64,000 nucleotides of DNA from Aptenodytes patagonicus (Eukaryota > Chordata > Aves > Sphenisciformes > Spheniscidae), in the NCBI RefSeq assembly GCF_965638725.1, contig NC_134951.1:44036746-44100745 (forward strand). The letters are read 5' to 3'. The translations under genes and the position numbers were made by a program. Shown here piece by piece: positions 1 to 11,841 of this stretch. The notes beneath the pieces are model-generated. The model saw only the letters and a list, made by a program, of their open reading frames with translations. It searched no databases and was not told the origin of the DNA. Position 1 is the first letter of the stretch. Each line of letters opens with the position of its first letter.

Positions 1-2132
1 AAACGAGTAGACAGATATCCCACGTTAATTATTTATGCCATCATCCCAGAAGGCATGACAACTTTATTTTTTACTATTTTATTATTAATTTTGAGAAAGT
101 ATTCAAACAGAAAACAACGAGCTGAAGTTGCTAAAAGAAATGTCATTATTTTCTAGTAAGAAGCTACCTTGTGGGTGTTGGTTTATTTTCCCATATATGG
201 CATCCCTTTTACCTAATCAACAGCTTGGGGCTCTATGACAGCAGGTATCTTTGATAAAAGGAGTATTCTGATGGAGAAAGACATTCAACATTTGCATGAT
301 CAAGTAAACTATCAAATGTATTTATTTATGCTGTGACCACAGTAATCAAGAGGTATTAAATGTGGAACTGTGCATCAGTTAAACGCATTTTAAATCTGAT
401 TTTTCACTGGTTGCAGTAAGGAAATCGTTGACTAGCAGGACTCTTTAGGGTCTTTACAGGCTGCAATTAGAGAAACGGATACAGAAGATAAATTGCTCTA
501 CTCCTGCAAAAGCAAGTCTTACTTTTCCAAGTAATAGTGGGCCTTTCATCTTAGCACTTAGAATTTGATCAACTGAGAAAAAAACATTAATAAAATTCCA
601 CTCACTCACAGATGAACATACCTGAAAAATAAGGACATCTCTTTTCCTTAAACAAATCTGACAAGGCTATAACTAAAAATATTTGTGTAACACACACAGT
701 TCGGTATGGACACAGGAAAATAACTGGCATGTGTAACTGGAGTGTCTAATCCCAGCCATTTAGCCACCAAAATGCCTCAGGAGCTGTGATACATCCACTT
801 AAAGCCAAATATGGCCCACAAATATCTATTAAACATGAATGAATTTATCAAGGAGCAACAGTATGTTCCCATTAATTGCACAAAGGCTGCAAACAGGTAA
901 AAAAAGATATTTTTACAGTGTGTGATCAGAAGCGGCAATTTAATTTATAACAGAATCAAGGCAAAAAACTAAAGGATCATGTTAGCAGTTAGTAACGCTA
1001 CAGGAACTATCAGTGAAAAGCTAATGGAATGAACAGAGCCTTAAAACAACTTGGTATTTTTTAACACAAACTTGAAAAATCTGCTACTGCAAGGGCAGTG
1101 TCAGAGGGTGCTTGCACATCCTTGCTAGAAACTCTCAGACAACTCTCAAGGATCCCTAAGGGTGCTCCAAGGGAATTAAAGAAGCCAATTTTCTATACGC
1201 TGTGCTGTCTGGATTGATGTCTCACTAAACCAACAGGCAAAGTTTAATTTCCAAAAGGACTTCTACCTCTGCTGCGCTCGACCGAATGGAAGGGAAAGAG
1301 ATTTAAGCTTGTTTGGTCTATGGCTGACGGAGACTTTCTAGCAGAAATGGAAGTCAGCCGATGAGCAGGTGATAAGCTGCTCCCAGAGTTTCCCTTGCTT
1401 TGAGAGGAGCTGAGTGGCTGGGAGATTTTCGGAGCAGATTCTCCAAATAAGCTGTTAAGAGAAGTCGCTATCCAGAAGGCTCGACAGGAGGAAAAAAGCA
1501 GGGAAATCATAGTTAATGGGATTTTGCCACAACCAGAAAACGGCTAGGTTTCCGAATATGTTACAAACAGTCCTGCGCTTCACCGCTGCACCAGTTCATT
1601 GCTGGATGAGAAAAATTTACATAGCTTTAATGCCTTAAAAAGCTCCACGGAAATTTAGATTAATCTGTTTAGAACAAATCTCGCCTCTCCCCTGGGATGC
1701 GCTGTAGATGCATACATGAAGAAGAGGAAATTGCCACCACTATACCATAGCTTCTGTGATTTTCTGTAAGGGGGAAGCTGTCAGGCTAGAGGTTTATTTA
1801 TTTTGAGGTTATTTCATAAGTCCCATAAACGAATGTTTGCAATACAGGGAGGTCACCACCCCGCTCATCTTCGATATCGCCGCAGAGAATTATAAAGTTT
1901 GCCCAAGTTTTCTGTGGGAGGGAATTGCTATCCGATCCTCTCAAGCAGGATAATTTGAGCTCAAAAGTAGAGGGTTACCTCGCTCCCAGAGCATCTCTCC
2001 TTGGCACAACTTCAGATCGAGGAACGTTATGCAATTAGGGCACAGAATAAGGTCTTTGGAAGGAAATATAGTGCTCTCACGCCTGGAGGAAAGCAAGCAA
2101 ACCCCCAGCTACGGGTTGCATCGCTTTGGAAA
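1..2132. other. non-coding sequence, no gene seen
   Basis: AT-rich sequence with frequent stops in all six frames. The only long frame is 88 codons on the minus strand (1244-1510); it resembles no family I know. No splice-bounded coding segment, RNA gene or mobile element is evident. The most likely reading is intron of the leftward transcript that appears to start near 51.5-52.2 kb, which is an inference from that distant promoter rather than from anything in this stretch. Confidence 0.6.
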
Positions 2133-2174
2133 GAGCAACCTCAGCAGAAGGTTGAGCAACCTCAGCAGGAAGTC
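2133..2174. repeat. 21-bp tandem duplication
   Basis: Two adjacent 21-bp units (2133-2153 and 2154-2174) share GAGCAACCTCAGCAG exactly and differ only in their last six bases. The second unit runs into the left arm of the large hairpin at 2164-2240, so the duplication and the inverted repeat overlap and may share an origin. Confidence 0.8.
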
Positions 2175-2240
2175 CTCAGTGCCTCCCTCACCAAGGCGGC
2201 AGAGCCACCTTGGTGAGGGAGGCACTGAGGACCTCCTGCT
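2164..2240. repeat. near-perfect 37-bp inverted repeat (hairpin) with 3-nt loop
   Basis: The arms 2164-2200 and 2204-2240 are reverse complements at 35 of 37 positions around an AGA loop (2201-2203). The two mismatches (2171 against 2233, 2197 against 2207) are A-C on the plus strand. In a minus-strand RNA both become G-U wobbles, so that RNA would pair without interruption over 37 positions. The whole structure is 77 nt, the size of a microRNA precursor, but its near-perfect pairing is more typical of a recent foldback or template-switch product, or of a hairpin siRNA. I recognise no known microRNA seed and no transposon family. If the leftward gene inferred from 51.5 kb exists, this lies in its intron in the wobble-paired orientation. 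Confidence 0.9.
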
Positions 2241-4189
2241 CATCCTCCAACCTAGGTGGAGAGAGAGTTGGTGGCTTAAGGCGGCAACGAAAGAAAAATT
2301 ACCATAGATGCCCTCTACCTGTGCAAACTGAAGCCAAGCACGGGATGTGACACAACATGTACAAACTCCAAACTCATCCTTAGATCCCAAAGGAGACAGC
2401 GCCACTGTACGTGCAAGGAGGGAAGATGCCAGCAGCAGAGAAATTTCTGGTCTAATCGTGAGATAGAGGAAGAGGCAGTAGGAGCAGAAGAATTGCAATG
2501 ATAGGAGAAGCAAGATAAAAGAATTACAGGGCTGATAGCATCTTACAGACAACACACTTTTAGAAGAAGGGAAGTTGAGCGGCCGTGAAAGCGGGAAGGA
2601 AGAGTAAGGCTGATTTTCCCGATAGTCAGGTCATGAACAGTTCCCAAAACCTGTCTTAGCTGGGCTGGTTGTCCAACATAAAGATGCAAAAAAAGCAAAA
2701 CATGTGGCATCTTCGGAGCGGAAAAAGGAGATACTGGGGAGTGGGGCACTCTGCAGGGGAATTAAAAAAAACCCTACAAGTCTTCTGTGTGCTATAAATA
2801 GAGATGAAGCTATTGAGCTCTCAACCGATAACGAACATGAATAGTTAACAGAGGAGTTATGCAGAATTGTCCACTAAGACAAAAATCTTAAAAACTTTGG
2901 CTCCTCACAAACGTCTTTTCTTTTGGAAATCCCACAGCCACTGCCGGGAGATTAGCTTTATAAAGTGAGAATTTAACTGGAATTGCAGCTCTGGGTAACT
3001 ATGGGAAATGTTGCTCACAGCAACAGAAAATGTAGGATAATTAGGTATTTTGGGGAAGAGGGGAAAGAAAGTTACAGTAACTATGCAAACAGAATAAATA
3101 ACAACGCTGTCCTTCTCTGGGACCTTTCCGAGGATCTCAGAGCAATCTACAGCCATTCCTCGTTAAAAGCTGCCACGCTACAGCCACAGCTTATTGCACG
3201 GTCTAGGTCGCAAGCCTGGCCATACTTCTCATCCTTATACTCTTACCCCCCTGCTGATCCTCACCCTGGACATCAGCTGTAAGCTGAGGGGCAGTGACCC
3301 CATCATGGGTTTGTGCAGTGCGGGACCCCAGCCGGGACTCGGGGTGCTGCCAAGTGCTCCTTCAACATAATTAACGAGGCGGCCCGATCAAGAGACACAG
3401 AAGACAAAAGGTTTCCACCAAGTGAGAAAACTCTTAAGCGCGAGAAGTGAAGGCTCTCCCCACGCCAAACGTGCTCAGCGGCACAGCCCGGCGGGGCAAG
3501 CAGGCTGGGAAAGCCAGCCGTCTTTCAGACAAAAGTGTAAAAAAGAAGCGGGAGGATAAAAAAGGGAAGACAAGGTCAAGCAGAGGGAGGCAGGCTTCAG
3601 ACAAACCCTCCCCTCCCCGGAGGAAAGCACCTCAGTGGACACCGCTGTGGAGTCTGCAGAAGATGCTGCTCAGCAGGGGAAAGGGTCAAGTTAAAATACA
3701 AACCCACATTTACACGCTCCCATGAGTTCCTTAACTGCAGCTGAGAATTTAAGGATATGCTTTGCATTGGACTTGTTTGATTGCACATGTTTTCCACTAA
3801 TTTCCAGTTCCAGTTTCTGCTCCTACTCTGATTTTTAATAATCATTGGGACAAAACACTAATATTCAGATATTGCCTTGCTAAGAAATTTGGAGTAACTG
3901 GAAGTTATATTAACAATATTTAAATACAGTCCATGTCTATTTAAAGGTTTGAATGCAACTCGTTAGAACACTGCATAAATTAACCCAACCTAATTCTCCC
4001 GGATGCATCCAGATCTAAAAAGCCCTAAGTTTGATGTTCTCTCTTACCACCCACTTAAAAAAACCAAAACCAACATGCTGGGGTTAGCTTAGGTTGCAAA
4101 CGGTTAATAAAATCAACATTCAACTGAATAAATGCAATTTACTCCCTGATGCAATGAAGATCATGCCATAACCAGTTCAAAACCAAAAA
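2241..4189. other. non-coding sequence, no gene seen
   Basis: No frame shows a recognisable domain. A TATA-like TATAAATAG lies near 2795, without CpG enrichment or a plausible exon behind it, so I do not call a promoter. A good minus-strand splice-donor match (GTG|GTAAGA, last exon base 4048) lies at the right end and could close an exon from the CpG-rich zone that follows. Confidence 0.5.
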
Positions 4190-4790
4190 AAGAAGAGGCG
4201 CTCCCCCGCCCCCTCCATGCACACCCACCCTCCCCCCCCCCCGAATTTCGCTGTTAACGATGCCCCAGCGCAGCCTGCCCGCTCGGGATCCTGCATCGCT
4301 CCCTCTATCCCTCCCCACCGCCTGAAACCATCCCTGGACGGAGCGAAGCGCGCTGCTGCCTGCCGCCGGGCTCCCCGTCCCCACCGCCCCGCTCGCGCTG
4401 GCGGCCAGACAAAGCAAACTCTGGTTGCATCACGGAGCAAACTCATTTTCCAGCAACCTCCCAGCCCGGAGTTTACCGCTACTGTAATCCGGTGCTGTCA
4501 ACAACGCCGCCTTTGTTGCGCGCCCGTGCGCGCGGCTTGCTTGTTGGTTGGTTGTTGCTTTTTTTATTATTATTATTTATTTCAAGGAGAATTTTTGTTT
4601 TAAATGAGTAATCTGTTTTCGAGTGATTTCTCCTCTGCGCTGGCTCCACCCTACACTGTAAACGAGACATTACCTTATACAAGAATGAATCTGCTGCATT
4701 CCTCTGTCTAGCTGCCTCGCAGCACATTTCCTACGCTCGCAGCAGCCCCGGCAGCGCACGCTCTCCCACCCCTTCCCCCCCACCTTTTTT
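4190..4790. promoter_or_regulatory. CpG island, possible alternative promoter
   Basis: Roughly 30 CpG dinucleotides fall within about 310 bp (4245-4555), far above the surrounding intron-like sequence, and the region is GC-rich with no TATA box. Two minus-strand splice-donor matches flank its left half: AAG|GTAATG with last exon base 4674, and GTG|GTAAGA with last exon base 4048. This layout is what an alternative first exon of a leftward gene would look like. Orientation and activity are inferred; an unmethylated enhancer or an orphan CpG island would look the same. A poly-pyrimidine block sits just to the right. Confidence 0.5.
4674..4760 (-). other. candidate alternative first exon (minus strand)
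   Basis: On the minus strand this segment ends in AAG|GTAATG, a good donor. It contains an in-frame ATG (minus-strand codon at 4725-4727) that opens with MCCEAARQRNAADSFLYK before the donor. The right (5') edge is arbitrary, because no TSS signal is decisive. I do not recognise the peptide. The GC-rich, CpG-bearing context makes an exon plausible, but the segment could also be untranslated or a decoy. Confidence 0.2.
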
Positions 4791-4837
4791 TCTTTCCTTT
4801 TTTTTTTTTTCCTTTTTTTTTTTTTTTCCTTTTCACT
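4783..4837. repeat. poly-pyrimidine (T-rich) tract
   Basis: About 55 bp of almost uninterrupted pyrimidines, mostly T runs broken by CC. It borders the CpG-rich zone. Such mirror-like homopyrimidine tracts can form triplex DNA in principle; nothing in the sequence shows that this one does. The reverse strand is A-rich, but there is no adjacent retrocopy, so I do not read it as a poly(A) tail. Confidence 0.85.
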
Positions 4838-6150
4838 GCCTCGCTGTGTTTTTGTGTAAATGATCTCACATGACTCAACAAATCCATCTGCCTGGAGCAG
4901 GCCAAGTTTGGAGCCTTCCCAGGAGGGAGGAGAAGAATTGCTTTGTGGAAAGGACCTGGAGCTTTGCCCTTTCTCTGGCTCAAATTACCCGCCTGTCAGG
5001 CCTGACAGATTTGGCTAAAAATAAAAGGAAGCGGGCCGTGAAAAGGAGATGAATGAGCTCAGCAGTTCCTTAGATAACATGGGCCTGGTGTTGCCCAAAG
5101 CTCCCAGAGCAGGAACTTCAGATGCCGGGCATGTGAGTGTGGTGCTGCAGCATAGGTGAACTTGGCTGCTCGGGGACCCAAAAAAAAAAAGGGGGGGGGG
5201 CCCTGAAAAAAAAGGGCAAAACCAACCATACGCTGTTGGAAATAAACGGATTAAAGACACACAGAACGGGAAAACTGCCTGCTGTAGGTTTTGAGCTTGT
5301 AAAAGGAGAGATTTACAGCATTTCCAGTGGGGAAAGGGGGCGTACGGGGGTGTGGCGGGGGGATGCACGTGATGTCAGCCTCCCGCCCTGCCCGGGGAGC
5401 CTCAGCATCCTCCCTGCAAATGCCTGCCCAGCGCCCGCAGCAGGTATTAAGCACTTAGTTTGGCAATGTAATGACACACTGCAACAATCTGTAATGTGAG
5501 GCAGTCAGCAAAGCCCTGGCTCGCAAAGCTCTTTCTCCTAACCATTAACCATATGTTTGGCTCTGCTGCCGCCCGAGCGAGCGGGTGTTCCAGCGCACCA
5601 TCTGGTTTCTATCCACACAAGCAACTGCAAAGCACAGAGTATTTCCCTCTGGAGCTGTGTCTTCCTCCCTGGCTCCCCCTCCCCGCCCGGCCCCCCACTC
5701 CTCCACTCCCCATTTTCCTCCTTCACCCCCTTTCAAGCGGCAGCCTCGCCTCCCCGCCGCAATGCTCGAAGCGCTGGGAACCGCGGCCACCCCACCGAGG
5801 ATGCGGCAGAAGAGCAGGGATGCTGAGGCGTGCCGTCCCCCATGAGCTCGCACCTCTGCACAGGCACACACACAGAGGGATCGCATCTCTCAGCGTCGAT
5901 GCTTGTTAAAAAATAGGCGTGTTCTTGACCGGTCCAGGAGCTGCTGCAGTGCCCCTCGCATCTCACTCACGCACACACGTGCACAGGGAGCGTTCAATTT
6001 GGATTACATCAACTCCATCCCGACACTGCAAGAAGGGCTTCAAGAATGAACCTAACAACAGGAGGACAATTAGCAGTTCTATCTCCTGCCCCCAAACAGG
6101 GCTTTCTAGGCACATCAGGTGTCGGTCCCCCATCCCACCAAATTAAGAAG
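4838..6150. other. patchy GC-rich non-coding sequence
   Basis: GC-rich patches with moderate CpG content occur at about 5330-5450 and 5560-5860, which may be the shoulder of the 4.2-4.8 kb CpG island. A run of 10 G follows 10 A at 5181-5200. Overlapping open frames on both strands here (up to 137 codons at 5496-5909) are what GC-rich sequence yields by chance. They are Pro/Ser/Ala-rich and match no family I know. Confidence 0.45.
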
Positions 6151-6162
6151 ATTCTGGGGGAA

Positions 6163-6212
6163 AAAAGGAAAAAAAAAAAAAAAAAAAAAGGAGAAAAAGG
6201 AAAAAAAAAAAG
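6163..6212 (+). repeat. poly-purine (A/G) tract
   Basis: Roughly 50 bp of A runs broken only by G or GG, with an uninterrupted stretch of about 20 A in the middle. No retrocopy body or target-site duplication is visible to its left, so it is a simple repeat rather than a retroposed tail. Confidence 0.85.
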
Positions 6213-7579
6213 AGGAATGGAATGAGAGCGAGCTGAAGAAAAAGGGATTAAAATATTTACTTTTCCTGTGATAACTAAACAAGCTCTTTCTGAAACTATT
6301 AAAAAAGCTTTGAAGCGTTATATTTTAGAAGACCTTGTACCATATGTTTGCTTTATCATTTTATGAATTCTAACTACTATTTATGTTTTTAAAGCACTTC
6401 CATCCTTCTGTTTATTTCTGAAGTCACCTATGGGAGATCAGTAGTAATTTTCCTCTCAGGTTGGCCAATTTAAGATTAATTGTGACCTAATGCAAGTATT
6501 CAAGGATGCAAGCAATAGGATATTCAGCAAATCTCACACTTGCGCCTTTAAAATAAGTTTATATTCTGCAATGAGTCACACATACAGTGTTTATCCAAGT
6601 TACCAGTGCTACAAGAAAAAAAAAAAAACATTACATTTGCAAATACATACAAATCGCAGCTGTAAGCACCCAACTGCTTATACCAGGACTCGTTTCTATG
6701 ACTGGATATTGATTTTTTAATAATGTGTCATTATACCAATGTTGATACAGCAACTATCTTCCCGGAGTATGCAATTTAATATTAAAAAGAAGCTGGCTCT
6801 AGGAAATATCAAATCCGCACCCATTCACATGCTATTTAAACATCCTTCTTGGTCATGAACATAGCAATGCAAAGCCACAACGGCGTTTTTCCCACCTAGC
6901 ACCTAACAAAGGACTCGCCAGTTAAAAACAGCTCCGTCTAAGGCAAATAGCTCTGCTATCTGCTTCTCAATAAAATACTGCAGAACCTCTCCAATCGGCG
7001 CTGGAAACCAAGAGGCTACATTAAAAAAGATGCATGTTTTTCGAATCTCCTCATATGTGTGAGAAATCAGCGCACGAAAAAGCACGCTGTAGGCCCTTAT
7101 CCTGGAATCAAATACACGTGGGGAAAACCCATATGCTTGTGAAAAGCCTGATGACTTCACTGGGATTGCCTAAGAAGTTTGAGGGTAGGATCTGGCCCCA
7201 ATTATGAACGTGGAGTGCAATTAGCACTGTAAACTCCCTCCCTTCATCTTCTGCTCCCCCTCAGTGAGGGAAATAATTAAAATGATGAAAAAACATAAGA
7301 GATGCATTTTAGCTAGCAACTTACATTTCCTACAAAATAGAGTCTAACTGTGTTAAAGTCCATTATTTTAAGATAAGATTGTTGCAAACATATTAGTAGC
7401 ATGCTTACAATCACACATTATGTTTGCTACAGCCATGCAACAAGAAGTTGTCTTCATTCACACGCAGAAACAACCAGCGGTACTCCTCTAAAGCAGTAAA
7501 GGTCTAGGTCTGGGTCGTCTAGCACATAATGATCTCTGATCCAGAAATCTTTTAGAAAGGAGAATTCAAGGGAAATATT
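6213..7579. other. AT-rich non-coding sequence
   Basis: No credible coding frame. The part 6240-6560 is AT-rich with few repeats and has the texture of a conserved non-coding element (mixed A/T core motifs, no homopolymer drift). Conservation cannot be judged from a single sequence, so this is only a suggestion. Confidence 0.45.
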
Positions 7580-7665
7580 CATAGATTCAGAGTTGTGCAG
7601 TCTGAAGGGACAGCTAATCATTTGACCTTCTTCCATAAAACAGGCATGGAGCTTCCCCACCTACA
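7580..7665 (-). mobile_element. ancient CR1-like LINE fragment (3' end, antisense)
   Basis: The plus strand reads CATAGATTCAGAG, then GAAGGGACA, then a GACCTTCTTCCATAAAACAGGC-like block and a final CCCC. This is the diverged order of an old amniote CR1-type 3' end read in antisense, in which CATAGATTCATAG, AGAAGGGACC and a GACCTCCTGCATAACACAGG-like block occur in that order. The element itself therefore lies on the minus strand with its 3' end near 7580. Divergence is high and no coding part remains. The identification is from memory of the family pattern. Confidence 0.55.
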
Positions 7666-10611
7666 TCGACGCAGCTGTAAGAGGTTGAATTAGAGAATCT
7701 CTAAGGTTAAAAAAAAAAAACCCATAAAACCAAAACAGAACAAAAACCGAACAGCCTCAGATTTAATAGCCTGACATAAGGGAGGAAGCTACCACAGCCC
7801 CAGAAACGTTGTCCTATTCAGCAGTCACCCGTGCTGCAAGAGCACTCACACCCTCTCGCCTGGTCTGAATTAATTTAACAGCCAGCCACGGGGTCTTGTT
7901 ATACCTTGTCACCTTCCTCTACTCCTCAATCCCTGACAAAGGGCCACTGTCAGCTTGAAACCCAGACAGTTTTTAAAGCATAATAAAAAGCAGTATCACA
8001 TTATTACCTGAATCCACTGAGTCCTCCTGCCAACAATGTTGTTTTCGCAATCACATTTTTCTGTTTTTAAAAACTTCTCTCTTGCCTCATCGTTCTGTGT
8101 GAAAAACAACACAAAAGAGAAAACTGATTAACTGCACATGATTATCTATTATTTGCATTACAGCAGTTGGCTTTCCCAGCAGATATTTAGGTCTTCTTTT
8201 TTTTCTGCCACGTGTCATAAAGATACTAAAACAAGAAAAAAGTCCTTTCCCCAAAATTGCTCATTGACCAAACAGAAGCGACAGAGAACAATTTGGAGGG
8301 GCGGCCAAGGTACCACAGCCCATCACTTGTAGAGCTGCAGAGGAGAACGCAGCTCTCCCGTGCCCAAATCCTCTGCCCCCTCCCCAGGGCATCCTGCCTG
8401 GCAGTGCCGGGACCAATGCCAAGCAGATACTCAGTGCCACCAAACACAGAAATATGGGGGAAGAGAGAGCTGCTTAAGTTTCTTTCAGTTTCAACGGTAA
8501 ATACATGCCACTAATAACCACAGCAGCAATGTAAAAATAATACTTGCAAAATTACATCGACAGTAAATTACTTAATCATACAGTTTTCCTGAACTTTGCA
8601 CCTACAACATTATTTAAGTAGTGACTCCGCTTAAAATTCTCGAAAGGGTCTTTTAGTGCCTGTGTTTACTCCTCACTTCACGTATTAGTAGCTTTAAGCT
8701 TCAACGTCAAATTCTCCTGCCAATACACCAATGAACCAAAATGTACGCTTCACTTAAATAAGGAAGAAAAAAGCCCATATAGTAGAAACCCAACTTAAGT
8801 TAAAACCCCAAAAAACCCCACCAGCCTCTCTAAATGGCCAGAAGACACATCATAAGTAAAGAAAAAATGTAACTGGATTTTCAGTACTGGAAATACCATT
8901 AACATCAGTATTCCATCACTTTCTCTGAAAGCAAACAAAACAAAACCCTTCACTTAAGGAGATGCAACTCAACCATCTGTACATGATCCCGTGCCTACCT
9001 CCACAAGGGCACATGAAATAAACACAGCCACGCAGCACAGGGTGGGGAATGTGGCTGTGATACCCCTCCTGTGATTTCAAGGCTTGGGCATTCAGCATAC
9101 TCTGTCCATCGTCGACATGGATGTCTGCCCGAAAGTTTTGTTGCAAGGTTTTGGTTGCAGTGGTCTGATTGAGCCATTCCCGAAAAAGTGTCTGGAAAGA
9201 CTCAACAAATTCTGGCAAGCTCTGGAACAGAGAGTTCAAACCTGGGACTAGCCAGGTGCCGCACGAAGCAAAGAGTCTAGTCCAGGGCTGAGGAGGAGAG
9301 AGGTGGCCTTTGCCTCTGGCATCTGCTCCCGACTGGGCAGGGCCGCCTCCTGAGCAAGGACAGGGATCAACCCTCTCCCCTGCTCCAGGTGACCTCCCTG
9401 CTGCAGCCCCAGCAGCGTGGAGCCATCTATGCTCAATGCAGAGCAGCCAAGAGCTGGGCCAGGGGAGGCAGGGGAAAAATATGTCAGAACGAGAAATTCC
9501 ACTTAATGGACATGGAAAAATTGGAGGTAGGATGGGGAAAGAGCAACAACCTGGTTAGGCACGAAGGGCTGCACGGTGGCTGTGCAGCTGCAGCACTGCC
9601 CATGAATCGTGTTCCAAGCCTCTACGATGCCAGTGGATGCCGTTTGCCATTTGTTTGCTTCCTGCCTTTTTTCTTTGGTGCACCAAAACTATGTTGCAAG
9701 AGAGAGCATTGATGAGTTGAAGCACTGAAAAGGGAAGGAAACGTGGCAGGCAAGCGCTGCCTGCAGCAGCTCCCTTCACCCTCATCCCCTGCTGCGCTCG
9801 GCCCATGGGACGTACCTGAGCCATGCATCAGGTCTACGGAATAAGCGCAGGACAACTCTGACAGTTGCTGGCAGCGAAGACGGCAGCCACCCCGCCGCTC
9901 CCTGCCATCCCTCTCAGCGCTCAGACAGATGAGCTGAGCCTTGGAGAGCTGCCACGCAGCTCCAATGCAGCACTGCTCCAGTCATTTAAACCCAGCATCT
10001 CCCAAATGGCCATTAATGGCGAGTTCCTAACCAACCTGAAACCCTGGCTGCTCTCAAGCAAAACTAATGAACACTCGCAGCAAAAGGTAACCGTATTTCC
10101 GGTACATGAAATACTACGTAGTACGGAGACATCTCAGCAGCAAGGCTGTGAGATCCTCAAGATCCTTTGTCCTCTTGTTTTAACTCTCTTCCTGTAGAGA
10201 AGTGGCAACGTTTCCCAAATCATTTGTCAAACCCTCAAGCCTGACACTGATGAACAGAAAAGTTCATGAGGAAATGACAAGCTTCTTCAGTAGGATTTGA
10301 GTAGTGTGCCATAAATGAAAGCCTGGGGCCAAACACAGAACAGCAGGGAAAAACCAAGACACTGAATAGGGCGTTTGCCCAGGGCTTGCAGCTACAGCTG
10401 TACGCTCGGCACTAGGCAGGGGACTCGTGGAAAGAGCAGGGTGCCATCACATAATTGAAAACTGTCCATGCATTCACAAGACTTAAAATTAGGGCTGCAC
10501 AAATCCTTTTTATATCTCACTGAGTTGCACTCTGATTGTAGTTATAGTATTTTAAGGTATTTGTGTATGAAAATAAAATTAAGAGCAAAGACCTGAAACC
10601 GCCCTAGATAT
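7666..10611. other. non-coding sequence, no gene seen
   Basis: No domain-bearing frame. The better minus-strand donor matches (CAG|GTAATA near 8005, CAG|GTACGT near 9817) have no convincing partner acceptor and coding stretch, and such matches are common in vertebrate introns. The GC-richer patch at 9230-9470 gives overlapping short frames on both strands that I treat as chance. Confidence 0.5.
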
Positions 10612-10617
10612 TAATGC

Positions 10618-11757
10618 TTGACCAACCTGATCTCCTTCTATGACCAGGTGACCCGCCTAGTGGATGAGGGAAAGGCTGTGGATGTGGTCTACCTGGACTT
10701 CAGTAAGACCTTTGACACCGTCTCCCACAGCATTCTCCTAGAGAAGCTGGCGGCTCACGGCTTAGACAGGTGTACTCTGCGCTGGGTAAAAAACTGGCTG
10801 GACGGCTGGGCCCAGAGAGCTGTGGTGAATGGGGTTACATCCAGTTGGCGGCCGGTCACAAGCGGTGTTCCTCAGGGCTCAGTTTTGGGGCCGGTCTTGT
10901 TCAATATCTTTATCAATGATCTGGATGAGGGGATTGAGTGCACCCTCGGTAAGTTTTCAGACAACACCAAGTTGGGCGGGAGTGTTGATCTGCTCGAGGG
11001 TAGGAAGGCTCTGCAGAGGGACCTGGACAGGCTGGATCGATGGGCCCAGGCCAATTGGATGAGGTTCAACAAGGCCAAGTGCCGGGTCCTGCACTTCGGC
11101 CACAACAACCCCATGCAGCGCTACAGGCTTGGGGAAGAGTGGCTGGAAAGCTGCCTGTCGGAAAAGGACCTGGGGGTGTTGGTCGACAGCCGGCTGAACG
11201 TGGGCCGGCAGTGTGCCCAGGCGGCCAAGAAGGCCAATGGCATCCTGGCCTGTATCAGCAATAGTGTGGCCAGTAGGAGTAGGGATGTGATCGTGCCCCT
11301 GTACTCAGCACTGGTGAGGCCGCACCTCGAATACTGTGTTCAGTTTTGGGCCCCTCACTACAAGAAGGACGTTGAGGTGCTGGAGCGTGTCCAGAGAAGG
11401 GCAATGAGGCTGGTCAGGGGTCTGGAGAACAAGTCTTCTGAGGAGCGGCTGAGGGAACTGGGACTGTTTAGCCTGGAGAAAAGGAGGCTGAGGGGAGACC
11501 TCATCGCTCTCTACAACTACCTGAAAGGAGGTTGTAGCGAGGTGGGTGTCGGTCTCTTCTCCCAAGTAACAAGTGATAGGACGAGAGGAAATGGCCTCAA
11601 GTTGCGCCAGGGGAGGTTTAGATTGGACATGAGGAAAAATGTCTTTACTGAAAGAGTGGTTAAACATTGGAAGAGGCTGCCCAGGGAAGTGGTTGAGTCC
11701 CCATCCCTGGAGGTATTTAAAAGACGAGTAGATGAGGCACTGAGGGAGATGGTTTAG
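10618..11757 (+). pseudogene. CR1 ORF2 reverse-transcriptase fragment, catalytically altered
   Basis: An open frame of 379 codons, against roughly 900-1000 for a complete CR1 ORF2 (endonuclease plus reverse transcriptase). The first ATG is internal to the protein and is not a real start. Visible RT palm motifs are YLDFSKTFD (residues 25-33), [11 protein letters not shown] (82-92) and FNIFINDLD (95-103). The metal-binding motif, normally FADD in CR1, reads FSDN here (residues 113-116, bases 10954-10965): Ala to Ser, and the second catalytic Asp to Asn through a GAC-to-AAC transition. This should abolish polymerase activity. The remainder matches the thumb and C-terminal region with GVLVDSRLN and the [11 protein letters not shown]-type segment. 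The product would make cDNA from CR1 RNA in an intact element; this copy is dead through truncation and the active-site change. Confidence 0.95.
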
Positions 11758-11841
11758 TGGGCATGGTGGTGTTGGGTCGATGGTTGGACTCGATGTTCTT
11801 AGAGGTCTTTTCCAACCTCAATGATTCTATGATTCTATGAT
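11758..11841 (+). repeat. CR1 3' UTR and terminal ATTCTATG repeats
   Basis: After the ORF2 stop comes the conserved CR1 tail containing GGTTGGACTCGATG and AGAGGTCTTTTCCAACCT. It is followed by tandem ATGATTCT units at about 11819-11841. This tail is the part that the CR1 reverse transcriptase recognises; its orientation places the element on the plus strand. Confidence 0.93.

Noticed and set aside
2785-2800. TATAAATAG box
   Set aside because: Good TATA match but no CpG enrichment, initiator or exon behind it; such matches recur in AT-rich DNA.
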